The notes under the pieces were generated by a model that was not told the DNA's origin, ran no database searches, and worked only from the letters and a program-made list of their open reading frames with translations. Made by a program: the position numbers and the translations under genes. A stretch of 64,000 bases of DNA from Flagellimonas nanhaiensis (lineage in GTDB: Bacteria; Bacteroidota; Bacteroidia; Flavobacteriales; Flavobacteriaceae): NCBI RefSeq assembly GCF_003382275.1, contig NZ_QTJX01000002.1, forward strand, positions 1 through 64,000, given 5' to 3'. This document shows positions 18,502 through 26,963 of this stretch, one piece after another (position 1 is the stretch's first letter; every line of letters starts with the position of its first letter).

Positions 18502-21000
18502 ATGATTCAAAAAAATCTATTTAGACTCATCATATTATTTCTAGTGATGGGTTCCTTCCAAACTACTGAGGCCCAACTTTTCAAAAAGAAAAAGAAAGAT
18601 ACCGAGCAAAAAAAGGAATCGAAACCCAAGAAAGGGGATATTCAGCCCTATAGCAAGGTCATTACAAAGGAGGCCAAAACAGATGTCGGTCTTTTTAGTG
18701 TACACCAAGTTGATGACAAACATTACTACGAAATTCCAGATTCCCTTTTCAATAGGGAAATGCTCATGGTGAGCAGAATTTCCAAAACTGCCACCGGAAT
18801 TGGTTTTGGGGGAGGAAAAATCAATACCCAAGTGTTACGTTGGGAGAAAAAATCCAAAAAGGTTCTGGTCCGTGTAGTTTCCTACGGAAATGTGGCCGCA
18901 GATTCACTTCCAGTACATGAAGCTGTGGTAAACTCCAATTTTGAACCTGTCCTTTTCGCATTTGATATTAAAGCATTCAACAAGAAAGATTCGCTTAACC
19001 CTGCAACAGTAATTGAGGTTGACCCTTTGTTCACCAAGGATGTAAATGCATTGGGGATGCCGGACAGCTATAGAAAACGGTATAAGGTAAGCCGCCTAGA
19101 TGGTGAACGTAGTTATATTGAGTCCATAAAAAGTTATCCCCTCAACATAGAGGCACGTCATGTAAAAACCTATGCTGCCAAAGAACCTCCCAGCAATGCC
19201 ACCTTGGGGTCCATTTCAATTGAAATCAACAACTCCATGATCTTATTGCCCAAGGAGCCCATGAAACGTCGTTATTTTGACGAACGAGTGGGGTGGTTTG
19301 CCAGAGGGCAGGTGGATTATGGCCTTGATGCACAAGAAAGTAGAACAGTACGATATTTGGACAGATGGCGTTTGGAGGTCAAAGACGAGGACATTGAAAA
19401 GTTCAAGGCAGGTGAATTAGTTGAGCCAAAAAAACCGATTATCTATTATATAGATCGTGCAACTCCAAAAAAATGGATTCCTTATATAAAGCAAGGTATA
19501 GAAGATTGGCAGATAGCCTTTGAGGAAGCTGGATTTAAAAATGCAATCCTTGCCAAAGACCCTCCTACCCAAGATGAAGATCCGGAATGGTCCCCTGAGG
19601 ATGTAAGATATTCCGTGGTCCGCTATTTGGCTTCACCCATCCCAAATGCAAACGGTCCACACGTGAGCGACCCAAGAAGTGGTGAAATTTTGGAATCTGA
19701 CATTAATTGGTACCACAATGTTATGACCTTGCTTCGAAACTGGTATTTTGTACAAACTGCTGCCATTAACCCAGAAGCGCGTGGAGTGGAGTTCAAGGAT
19801 GAAATCATGGGCAGGCTAATCAGATTTGTATCTGCACACGAAGTAGGTCATACGTTGGGACTTCCCCACAATATGGGAAGCAGTGTTGCTTATCCGGTAG
19901 ATTCTCTTCGCTCTGCAAGTTTTACCCAAAAAAATGGTACGGCTCCTTCTATTATGGATTATGCTAGGTTCAACTATGTTGCCCAACCTGGTGACGAAGG
20001 TGTGGCCCTCATGCCAAATATTGGAGTGTACGACAAATATGCCATAAAATGGGGCTATAGACCTTTGTTGGACAAAACAGCCGAAGATGAAAAACCCATT
20101 TTGAACGGTTGGATCAAAGCTCACGAAAATGACCCAATGTACAGATTTGGGCATCAACAAGTTGGAGATATCCACGACCCCACTTCGCAAACAGAAGATT
20201 TGGGAGACGATGCAATAAAGGCAAGCCTCTATGGCATTGAAAATCTTAAGCGCATCGTACCTAACCTGATGCAATGGACTACTGAGGATGGTAAAAATTA
20301 CGATGACCTGGAAACCCTATATGGACAGGTAATAGGTCAGTTTAGAAGATATATGGGGCACGTATCCAATAATATAGGTGGGGTTTACGAATACCACAAG
20401 ACAGCTGATCAAGAAGGAGCTGTTTACTCCCATGTGAGCAAGGAGCATCAAAAAAACTGCATGTCCTTTATGTTGGAACAACTTTTTGAAACCCCTGAAT
20501 GGTTGATTGACCAGAATATCTTCAACAAGATTCAATACTCGGGTTCCGTTGAACGGATTAGGGCGATGCAAGTCCGCTATTTGAACAACATTCTTCACTT
20601 GGGAAAAATGGCACGTATCATTGAGAATGAAACCATTAATGGCAACAATGCCTATGGACTTTTGGAAATGACCCGTGATCTTCGAAGAGGTTTATGGTCC
20701 GAGCTTCGCACTGGCAAGACCATAGATACTTATCGAAGGAACTTGCAAAAAGCCCATATAGACCGTCTCGAGTATTTGATGACCGCTGAGAACCAGAAAA
20801 AACTGTCCGACTTTGGAGGCTATAGAAAATCCACTGTGGTCAATACAAGTCAATCAGATATTCGTTCTGTAGCCAGAGCTGAGCTGAACAATCTAAAAAG
20901 GGACATTAGAAATGGATTGGGGCGTATCTCGGATTCCATGAGCCGATATCATCTTCAAGATGCCCTGGAACGCATAGACCGTATTTTAGACCCCAAGTAA
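18502..21000 (+). CDS. Zinc-dependent metalloprotease (DUF5118/DUF5117 type)
   Basis: Exported 832-residue protease. Signal peptide about 1-24 (ends TEAQ), a Lys-rich stretch (27-46), a DUF5118-like segment (about 48-95), DUF5117 (about 100-290), then a metzincin-type catalytic domain. The zinc motif is HEVGHTLGLPHN with His446, Glu447, His450 and His456, and a downstream SIMDYARFNY that supplies the Met-turn-like MDY. Full length, no broken motif. Natural substrate unknown; it acts in the periplasm or outside. Single gene with a 268-bp gap upstream (18234-18501) in which I see no clear promoter. Confidence 0.9.
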   Translation: MIQKNLFRLIILFLVMGSFQTTEAQLFKKKKKDTEQKKESKPKKGDIQPYSKVITKEAKTDVGLFSVHQVDDKHYYEIPDSLFNREMLMVSRISKTATGIGFGGGKINTQVLRWEKKSKKVLVRVVSYGNVAADSLPVHEAVVNSNFEPVLFAFDIKAFNKKDSLNPATVIEVDPLFTKDVNALGMPDSYRKRYKVSRLDGERSYIESIKSYPLNIEARHVKTYAAKEPPSNATLGSISIEINNSMILLPKEPMKRRYFDERVGWFARGQVDYGLDAQESRTVRYLDRWRLEVKDEDIEKFKAGELVEPKKPIIYYIDRATPKKWIPYIKQGIEDWQIAFEEAGFKNAILAKDPPTQDEDPEWSPEDVRYSVVRYLASPIPNANGPHVSDPRSGEILESDINWYHNVMTLLRNWYFVQTAAINPEARGVEFKDEIMGRLIRFVSAHEVGHTLGLPHNMGSSVAYPVDSLRSASFTQKNGTAPSIMDYARFNYVAQPGDEGVALMPNIGVYDKYAIKWGYRPLLDKTAEDEKPILNGWIKAHENDPMYRFGHQQVGDIHDPTSQTEDLGDDAIKASLYGIENLKRIVPNLMQWTTEDGKNYDDLETLYGQVIGQFRRYMGHVSNNIGGVYEYHKTADQEGAVYSHVSKEHQKNCMSFMLEQLFETPEWLIDQNIFNKIQYSGSVERIRAMQVRYLNNILHLGKMARIIENETINGNNAYGLLEMTRDLRRGLWSELRTGKTIDTYRRNLQKAHIDRLEYLMTAENQKKLSDFGGYRKSTVVNTSQSDIRSVARAELNNLKRDIRNGLGRISDSMSRYHLQDALERIDRILDPK

Positions 21001-21175
21001 TACCCGGAGATAAGTAAGGTCAGGTCCTAAATAGGAGTATTTTTCGGCAAACCATGTATTTTGTCGATTATACCATACATTTCATCCTGTTCACATCTAA
21101 AACTTGCGGTTTCGCAACATATGATGTGGATTGAAAAATGGTTTCCCTAACTTAGTAATCCCAAATCTCAAAATC

Positions 21176-21367
21176 ATGACCTACAAAATCAAAAGTCTCA
21201 TCTATTTTTCTTGCTTTTTGATTGCCTGTGTTGTCTATTACGGCATTGAGCAAGAAAATCAACTCACAGATCAAATAAATTCTGCTACACTGGTTGAAAC
21301 CGAGTTTGACGATGTGGACGAACCTTTGGATGAACTCAGAAGTGATTTTGAGGCCGCAAAGCAATAA
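21176..21367 (+). CDS. Small single-span membrane protein
   Basis: A 63-residue hypothetical protein. The ATG at 21176 is preferred to a TTG at 21131. Residues 6-22 (SLIYFSCFLIACVVYYG) form one hydrophobic helix, followed by an acidic tail (ETEFDDVDEPLDEL). It is too short to classify; it is either an anchored peptide or a secreted one. It lies between the metalloprotease and a Spy-like gene. Confidence 0.5.
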   Translation: MTYKIKSLIYFSCFLIACVVYYGIEQENQLTDQINSATLVETEFDDVDEPLDELRSDFEAAKQ

Positions 21368-21470
21368 CCCCTTTTTTCTTTACTGTTAAAAGCGTCATAA
21401 ACGTTGATATGATGGTTAAACCATTGGTCTTATGTTATGTCCAATAATCAAATCATTAAAATTTAAACAT

Positions 21471-21917
21471 ATGAAACGATTAGCAGTAGCATTGATGCTT
21501 TTGACCACTTTTGGGGTCATGGCACAAAGACATGAAGGCCAGAAAATGAGGAAAGGCCAAAAAATGGACTTGACCACTGAACAAATGGCCACCCTTCAAA
21601 CCAAAAAACTGACCTTGGCCCTTGATTTAAGTGAAAAACAACAAAACCAGATAATGCAGATCAGTCTGGAGCAAGCAGAATTCCGAAAATCAAAGTGGGA
21701 GGAAATCAATGTAAAAAAAGAAAGTGGTGAATGGAAAAAGCCAACGTCTGATGAAAGATTTGAAATGGAAAACGCTCGTTTAGACCGGCAAATCGCCCAT
21801 CAACAAAAAATGAAGGAGGTATTATCCGATGAGCAATACCAAACTTGGAAAAAAATAAAACAAAGAAGAACTATGCACGGCAAAAAGAAAATGCGGGAGA
21901 AGGGAAGAAGAGGATAG
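21471..21917 (+). CDS. Spy/CpxP-like periplasmic protein
   Basis: A 148-residue exported helical protein. The ATG at 21471 begins a signal peptide (about 1-19, ends VMAQ). The mature part is charged and helical, with LDLSEKQQNQIMQISLEQAEFRK and a second element LSDEQYQTWKKIKQ, the pattern of two LTxxQ-like hairpins in Spy/CpxP-type envelope-stress chaperones and DUF4890 proteins. The very basic C-terminus (KKKMREKGRRG) is unusual. A strong terminator follows. Confidence 0.7.
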   Translation: MKRLAVALMLLTTFGVMAQRHEGQKMRKGQKMDLTTEQMATLQTKKLTLALDLSEKQQNQIMQISLEQAEFRKSKWEEINVKKESGEWKKPTSDERFEMENARLDRQIAHQQKMKEVLSDEQYQTWKKIKQRRTMHGKKKMREKGRRG

Positions 21918-21934
21918 TGTTTTTTGTTGATTTT

Positions 21935-21970
21935 AGAAGCCGCGCCAGCCATGTTCGCGGCTTCTTTTTT
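21935..21970 (+). terminator. Rho-independent terminator
   Basis: AGAAGCCGCG (21935-21944) pairs with CGCGGCTTCT (21956-21965) and is followed by a T run. It ends the Spy-like gene and insulates the SatD-like operon promoter. Confidence 0.88.
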
Positions 21971-21980
21971 GCTTTATATT

Positions 21981-22011
21981 TTGATTATCTGCAAATAAAC
22001 AGATATATTTG
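21981..22011 (+). promoter_or_regulatory. Promoter of the SatD-like/DUF3307 operon
   Basis: TTG (21981-21983), 20 bp, then TATATTTG (22004-22011): a full match to the Bacteroidetes -33/-7 consensus. Expected start near 22017. One palindromic operator fills the spacer and a second covers the start site. Confidence 0.75.
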
Positions 22012-22061
22012 ATTATCTGTAAATAAACAGATATTATAAATTATCCGTAATTTAGCAGATA
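21986..22061. promoter_or_regulatory. Three evenly spaced palindromic operators
   Basis: Three 20-bp sites with half-sites TATCTG and CAGATA separated by 8 bp: 21986-22005, 22014-22033, and a degenerate one at 22042-22061 (TATCCG...CAGATA). The centre-to-centre distance is exactly 28 bp in both steps. They cover the promoter and leader of the gene that follows, which has a C-terminal helix-turn-helix-like segment, so autorepression is the simplest reading. Confidence 0.75.
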
Positions 22062-22075
22062 TTCAAAGAAAACAT

Positions 22076-22675
22076 ATGGTAGCTATTCTAACCGGAGATA
22101 TCATAAATTCTACAGAACACAATGCATCCAAATGGCTGCCTGTTCTAAAAGAAGCACTTGGCCAATACGGGAATGAACCCCTTACCTGGGAAATTTACAG
22201 AGGGGACAGTTTTCAATTGGAAACAACACCGGAACAGGCCTTAGAGGCCAGCATCTACCTTAAAGCCTGTATTAAACAGCTTCGCAGCCTGGACGTAAGG
22301 ATAGCCATTGGGTTAGGGGAAAAAACATATTCTTCTGAAAAAATAACAGAATCCAATGGAGGGGCCTTCGTAAATTCAGGAAAGTGCTTTGAAGCTCTCA
22401 AAAAACAAAATCTAGGCATAAAATCACCCGACCAGACCTTTGATGGACATATGAACCTATTGCTGGAACTGGCCTTACTAACCATGGACCATTGGACACC
22501 AGCAATTTCAAAAACGGTAAAAACCGCCATTGAAAACCCAAAAATGAACCAAAGACAATTGGCATCGGTCTTGAACAAATCCCAGGGGAACATCAGTGAG
22601 GAACTAAATAGGGCCGGATTTGACGAAATCCAAAAAATGGTCCTATTTTACAGAACCCAACTTGTACAACTATGA
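22076..22675 (+). CDS. SatD-like protein with C-terminal HTH-like segment
   Basis: A 199-residue cytoplasmic protein. The start MVAILTGDIINST resembles SatD-family proteins (MYAVITGDI.NS). The N-terminal two thirds are alpha/beta with a nucleotide-cyclase-like flavour (RGDSFQLE, VRIAIGLGE). The C-terminus MNQRQLASVLNKSQGNISEELNRAG reads as a helix-turn-helix. The 3' end overlaps the start of the DUF3307 gene by 4 bp (ATGA), so the two are translationally coupled; this pairing is common in bacteria. Three palindromes upstream suggest that it controls itself. Confidence 0.75.
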   Translation: MVAILTGDIINSTEHNASKWLPVLKEALGQYGNEPLTWEIYRGDSFQLETTPEQALEASIYLKACIKQLRSLDVRIAIGLGEKTYSSEKITESNGGAFVNSGKCFEALKKQNLGIKSPDQTFDGHMNLLLELALLTMDHWTPAISKTVKTAIENPKMNQRQLASVLNKSQGNISEELNRAGFDEIQKMVLFYRTQLVQL

Positions 22676-23397
22676 TCACACTTGCCCTTAAACTTGTTTT
22701 GGCCCATTTTATAGGAGATTTTGTATTCCAACCTACACATTGGGTAGAGGACAAGCTTGAAAAAAAGTGGAAATCCAAATATCTATATTGGCACATGGGT
22801 GTCCATCTCCTGGTTCTTCTAATTGTATTGCAGTTGCATCATTTGGGAATTGTGGCCATCATTATCGTCAGTCATTACCTAATAGACTTGGGCAAACTGG
22901 CATTTACCAATGAAAAAAACTACAGATGGCTCTTTGCCCTAGATCAGGTACTTCATTTGTTGGTGTTGGCAGCAATACTTTATTGGAACACACCTTTTGA
23001 AATTGATTTTCAGGCTTTGTTCAATGAAAAAAACCTCATGTTGCTCACTTTTTTGGTATTTGTAACCTATGTATGTGGTATTTTGATGAGAATGCTATTG
23101 GCCCCATATATTGATGAAATAATCAAAGATGACGATCCAAATGAAGGTGGCTCCCTGAAAAACGCCGGAAAGTACATTGGTATGTTGGAGCGATTGTTTG
23201 TCTTTGGATTTATCCTAATGCAACAATGGGCAGCCATTGGACTTTTAATCGCTGCCAAATCCGTATTCAGGTTTGGTGACCTTAATAAGGGTAAAAACAG
23301 AAAACTTACGGAGTACGTACTCATTGGCACCCTGTTGAGTTTTGGCCTCGCCATATTATCAGGAATGTTGTACAAACATTTACTGGAACTACTATAA
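22672..23397 (+). CDS. DUF3307 membrane protein
   Basis: Integral membrane protein of 241 residues with about six hydrophobic segments. The N-terminal LVLAHFIGDFVFQP.HW motif followed by HMGVHLLVLL and SHYLIDLGKLAF is the DUF3307 signature: conserved His and Asp residues within the membrane domain. Its biochemical role is not established. It is coupled to the SatD-like gene by a 4-bp overlap and is followed immediately by a terminator. Confidence 0.88.
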   Translation: MITLALKLVLAHFIGDFVFQPTHWVEDKLEKKWKSKYLYWHMGVHLLVLLIVLQLHHLGIVAIIIVSHYLIDLGKLAFTNEKNYRWLFALDQVLHLLVLAAILYWNTPFEIDFQALFNEKNLMLLTFLVFVTYVCGILMRMLLAPYIDEIIKDDDPNEGGSLKNAGKYIGMLERLFVFGFILMQQWAAIGLLIAAKSVFRFGDLNKGKNRKLTEYVLIGTLLSFGLAILSGMLYKHLLELL

Positions 23398-23424
23398 AAA
23401 AGGCAGACCTATGGTCTGCCTTTT
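23396..23424. terminator. Rho-independent terminator
   Basis: AAAAGGCAGACC, loop TAT, GGTCTGCCTTTT. Symmetrical, so it can serve both the DUF3307 gene and the convergent oxidoreductase gene. Confidence 0.88.
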
Positions 23425-23442
23425 CATATAACTTTGGTTGGG

Positions 23443-24279
23443 TTATGCCTCAACCTTCGGATTCCAAACCCCGGTCATCACAGTTTTTTTCACGTAATCT
23501 GAAAAGTCGATCGGTTTTCTCCCCAATACCTTTTCAATATCATGCTTTACAAAATGGTTATCCGGGTTGGTCAATACCTCAGAGAATAGGTAGTTGATCA
23601 ACCAAACGTAGTCTGCGGGCACCCCCTGCTCTTCCATAATCTTTATATAAGCAGGTAGGGATATAGGTGTAAAAGCAATTTCCCTTCCAGAAGCTTCTGC
23701 AATCTCACTTACAATTTCCTTGAAGGTCAATAACCTCGGACCAGTAAGTTCATAAATGGCACCGTTATGGTCATCGTCCAGCAAAACCTTTACAGCTACA
23801 TCCGCAATGTCATCGGCATCCACATAAGGAACCTGAACATCTGCATGGGGAAGAGCTACAAAACCGTGAAGAATCGGTTCTAGAAAAAAGCTTTCGCTAA
23901 AATTTTGATTGAACCAACTCGCTCTCACAATAGTATGGTCCAACCCAGAGTTGATGACCACCTGCTCACAGAGTTCGGCTTCTCGTTCGCCCTTTCCTGA
24001 AAGAAGCACTGCTTTTCGCACTCCCTGCCTTTTAGCTTCTTTTACCAAGCCCTCAATGGCTTCCAAAGCTCCGGGTACTGCCAAATCAGGCTGAAAAGTG
24101 ATGTAAACCTTGTCCATGCCCTCCAGGGCTGCCGACCAAGTCTCAGGTTTGTCCCAATCGAAGGAAGGATCAGCTCCTCGGGAACCAATACGTACATTGT
24201 GCCCCAATGATGTTAATCTTTCTACTATTCTGCGGCCCGTTTTTCCGGTACCGCCCAAAACTAAAATGTTGTTTCTCAT
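23443..24279 (-). CDS. NmrA-like NAD(P)-binding oxidoreductase
   Basis: A 278-residue atypical short-chain dehydrogenase. The N-terminal ILVLGGTGKTGRRIVERL is the GxxGxxG Rossmann motif. The segment VRASWFNQNFSESFFL and the DADDIADVAVKVL region are typical of the NmrA/quinone-reductase-2 group, in which the catalytic Tyr is often absent. Substrate unknown. Single leftward gene. Confidence 0.85.
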   Translation of the reverse strand: MRNNILVLGGTGKTGRRIVERLTSLGHNVRIGSRGADPSFDWDKPETWSAALEGMDKVYITFQPDLAVPGALEAIEGLVKEAKRQGVRKAVLLSGKGEREAELCEQVVINSGLDHTIVRASWFNQNFSESFFLEPILHGFVALPHADVQVPYVDADDIADVAVKVLLDDDHNGAIYELTGPRLLTFKEIVSEIAEASGREIAFTPISLPAYIKIMEEQGVPADYVWLINYLFSEVLTNPDNHFVKHDIEKVLGRKPIDFSDYVKKTVMTGVWNPKVEA

Positions 24280-24350
24280 GATATTCTAATTTTTGTTTAC
24301 TATTTATTTCAATCTATAAGTGGATGTTTAAACTGAATTCAATTGTAGTC

Positions 24351-24758
24351 CTATGATCTATTCAATGACTTTTCCTGATGTGTGCGCACATTTAAGTGCC
24401 AGTACAACACTGTTATCAGAACAAACTCAAAGGCAATCAGCCAGAAATCCAAAGAGCCGAAAAAACTGGCATAACTTCCGCCATATGGCATAATTAGAAC
24501 TGGGACAGTAATCAAAGCATCCAAGGAGGCGCTGGCCAAAAGCATTAAGACTCCTAGTTTTAAGCCGTGCATAGATTTTATCTTTTTATAGTATATCCAA
24601 GCACCCATCCATACTAAAGGGGGAACAATCAATGCCAAACCAATATTGGCCTGCAAATAACGATCTTCCATTAACGACAATTCATATATGGCCGTGAAGG
24701 CAGACACTCCAAGAACCCAAACCACGATTCCTATTATAAGCGCTCTAACTGTTTTCAT
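24351..24758 (-). CDS. Four-helix membrane protein (DUF5367-like)
   Basis: A 135-residue polytopic protein with four hydrophobic stretches (about 5-27, 38-56, 68-88 and 100-122). The N-terminus MKTVRALIIGIVVWVLGVSAF is like DUF5367 proteins. No catalytic motif. It is divergent from the nucleotide cyclase gene; 71 bp separate its stop from the oxidoreductase start, so the two may be cotranscribed. Confidence 0.6.
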   Translation of the reverse strand: MKTVRALIIGIVVWVLGVSAFTAIYELSLMEDRYLQANIGLALIVPPLVWMGAWIYYKKIKSMHGLKLGVLMLLASASLDALITVPVLIMPYGGSYASFFGSLDFWLIAFEFVLITVLYWHLNVRTHQEKSLNRS

Positions 24759-24811
24759 TCTTTCCTATTTTTTTGATTACAGGTCAAAACTACTTTGCAG
24801 ACCGCGGGAGC

Positions 24812-24848
24812 ATTTGTTCAAAACGGAGAAAGATTTGTTCGAAAAGGA
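24812..24848. repeat. 21-bp-period direct repeat upstream of the cyclase
   Basis: ATTTGTTCAAAACGGA (24812-24827) and ATTTGTTCGAAAAGGA (24833-24848) differ at 2 of 16 positions. The period of 21 bp puts both on the same helix face. The second copy directly abuts the -7 box. Confidence 0.55.
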
Positions 24849-24856
24849 TAACTTTG
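24849..24856 (+). promoter_or_regulatory. -7 box of the cyclase gene
   Basis: TAACTTTG matches TAnnTTTG and ends 6 bp before the ATG at 24863, implying a leaderless or near-leaderless transcript. Confidence 0.45.
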
Positions 24857-24862
24857 ATAATC

Positions 24863-25927
24863 ATGAAAATATCAATCATCAACAAGCGTAGGTGGCGCAT
24901 TTTAAGATTCTACATTGTCGGTTGGACCTTGGCATGTATTTTTTTAAGTATAGTAAGAGGGGTCGGAACTGAAGAATTGGGCAATCTGCAGTTCGAACTT
25001 AGAACCAGCATGGTCATATCCATTACCCTTGGTCCCGTTTTGGGTTTGATTTCTGGTCTGGCCCAAATACTTGCCGAAGAGCGTATTTATAAATTCATCT
25101 CCATTCACAAGCTTTTGATGATTCGGTTTGTGTACCTCATTGTTTTTTTGATCCTAATGGTTCTTTCTGCCTATGGTATCTATGAATTGTTTTTCGGTAC
25201 AAATGTGAGTATTGTAGATTTTGCTTTTGATGAAGGAAGCGGAGCGGTATACTTTTATATGCTTTCGGTAGATTTCTTTCTGACTATTGCACGACAAATA
25301 AACCTTATGCTTGGAGAAGGTAATCTACGGAAGTTGTTGATAGGAAGATTCTATACCCCAAGGGAAGAGGAACGAATTTTTATGTTTTTGGACCTAAAAT
25401 CCTCTACCCCTCTTGCTGAAAGATTAGGGCATGTGGAATACAGCAAATTGATACAAGATTGCTTCAATGATTTGGGCATTGCCATTACCAATGATGCTGA
25501 AATCTATCAATACGTAGGTGATGAAGCCGTCTTGACCTGGAAAATGGAAGACGGACTAAGAAACCAAAACTGTCTGACCACCTTTTACCAATTCAAAAAA
25601 CATTTGGAGGACAAAAAAAGCTACTACGAAAACAAATACGGTTGTCAACCAACCTTTAAGGCCGGTATTCATGCGGGTATTGTAACCGTTACCGAAGTGG
25701 GAAAGTATAAAAAGGAAATTGCCTATCATGGGGACACCATCAACACAGCTGCACGAATTCAAGGGCAATGTAATACCCTCGAGAGCGAGCTGTTGCTGTC
25801 TGAATTTCTTAAGGCTAAGATGGAGACCGATAAATTCAAGTTCACTACCAAGGGCAGTGTTCCCTTAAAGGGAAAAAAAGGAAAAGTTAGTATCTGTGCC
25901 GTACACCAGGATGATATCAGCTCCTAA
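24863..25927 (+). CDS. Membrane-anchored class III adenylate/guanylate cyclase
   Basis: A 354-residue inner-membrane nucleotide cyclase, starting at the ATG at 24863. Four hydrophobic helices (about 12-32, 45-65, 80-105 and 118-150) precede a cytoplasmic catalytic domain (about 165-345). Metal-binding Asp177 (FLDLKSST) and Asp220 (YVGDEAVLTW) are present, as are Asp291, Asn294 and Arg298 in HGDTINTAARI. The Asp at the purine-binding position favours ATP as substrate. It overlaps the end of the convergent AraC gene by 11 bp. Confidence 0.88.
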   Translation: MKISIINKRRWRILRFYIVGWTLACIFLSIVRGVGTEELGNLQFELRTSMVISITLGPVLGLISGLAQILAEERIYKFISIHKLLMIRFVYLIVFLILMVLSAYGIYELFFGTNVSIVDFAFDEGSGAVYFYMLSVDFFLTIARQINLMLGEGNLRKLLIGRFYTPREEERIFMFLDLKSSTPLAERLGHVEYSKLIQDCFNDLGIAITNDAEIYQYVGDEAVLTWKMEDGLRNQNCLTTFYQFKKHLEDKKSYYENKYGCQPTFKAGIHAGIVTVTEVGKYKKEIAYHGDTINTAARIQGQCNTLESELLLSEFLKAKMETDKFKFTTKGSVPLKGKKGKVSICAVHQDDISS

Positions 25928-26774
25928 TCTCGCTAGGTCTGAAGCCATATTTTTTTGCAAAGGCGTTGGAGAAAGAACTAAGGCTGTCGTAGCCAACATG
26001 CCATGCCGCTTCTTGTACCGTGGCTTCTTTATTTCGAAGTAACTCATGAGCTCTTATCATTCGCTCATTCTGAAGATATTTGAATACCGGGACCCCGAAA
26101 AGCTCCTTAAAGTTCTTTTTAAGCTTAAAACTATTTAGCCCTATTTGTTTGGAAAGCTCTGAAAGCGATGGTGGATCCTCCAAGTTGTTGGACAAGATTT
26201 CCTTGGCCTGGAACAGCTTTTCCCGTTCTGATTGTTTAACTGGCTGTTTTTCCGCAGCGGCCAGCTGACCAAAAAAATGGGAAAGCAATGCGGTAATCTG
26301 ACTTCTAAAGAACATCATCTTGGTCTTTCCTTCGTAGGTGTTGTGAAAGATTTGTTTAACGATGGACTGCATTTCCGGAGTCATGTAAAATTTTGGCCCC
26401 TGTACATAATGATCAGATGGATTGACCAGTTGGTCCAACATCTGCGAAAACAGCTCGCCCTCCTCATTGGGCATTTTAATGAGATTTGAAGGAGAAGTCG
26501 CAATCAAAATACACTCCAATGGCTTATCGGCAGAAACAGTATGCACAAATTCCACCTCGCCATCTGCGTAAAAGGATAGCGCCAAACCTTTGCTGTGCTC
26601 ATAACTTTTCTGTTGATCCTTATACTTCACAGTTAAATCTACATTACCGGAACCGTAGAATGCCACCGCTATCACCGGTTCTTCAAAAGCACAAGTGTCA
26701 ATGGTTATCTTATCAGAACTGGCTTCTTCCACCAGAACTATAAAATCATTAATATCCAACAGTTCCCGAATCAT
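25917..26774 (-). CDS. AraC-family regulator (PchR-like)
   Basis: A 285-residue DNA-binding protein. The N-terminal part (1-180) is a ligand domain without a known family; the C-terminal two-HTH AraC domain (about 190-285) contains SLSELSKQIGLNSFKLKKNFKELFGVPVFKYLQ and ends AAWHVGYDSLSSFSNAFAKKYGFRPSEIR. The KLKKNFKELFG form is usual in PchR-type regulators of siderophore and iron uptake. Its position next to a TonB receptor/HmuY locus fits iron control, an inference. The 3' end overlaps the cyclase gene by 11 bp. Confidence 0.85.
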   Translation of the reverse strand: MIRELLDINDFIVLVEEASSDKITIDTCAFEEPVIAVAFYGSGNVDLTVKYKDQQKSYEHSKGLALSFYADGEVEFVHTVSADKPLECILIATSPSNLIKMPNEEGELFSQMLDQLVNPSDHYVQGPKFYMTPEMQSIVKQIFHNTYEGKTKMMFFRSQITALLSHFFGQLAAAEKQPVKQSEREKLFQAKEILSNNLEDPPSLSELSKQIGLNSFKLKKNFKELFGVPVFKYLQNERMIRAHELLRNKEATVQEAAWHVGYDSLSSFSNAFAKKYGFRPSEIRS

Positions 26775-26917
26775 TCAACTTATGATTACACAATTAAAAA
26801 TACATATTTTGAAAAGATTCCTTCATCGATTCTTTTGACCTCTAGGTTCCTCCTTAAGTTTATTCCTTAAAGAATACTATTTTACTGTCGGAAGGGCCCT
26901 TCATTAAAATTGAAAAC

Positions 26918-26946
26918 AAAAAACCACCCATTAATGGTGGTTTTTT
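26918..26946. terminator. Terminator of the DUF6607 gene
   Basis: AAAAAACCACC (26918-26928), loop CATTAAT, GGTGGTTTTTT (26936-26946). It lies 18 bp beyond the stop of the leftward DUF6607 gene. Confidence 0.85.
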
Positions 26947-26963
26947 ATATTCTAAAATCATGT

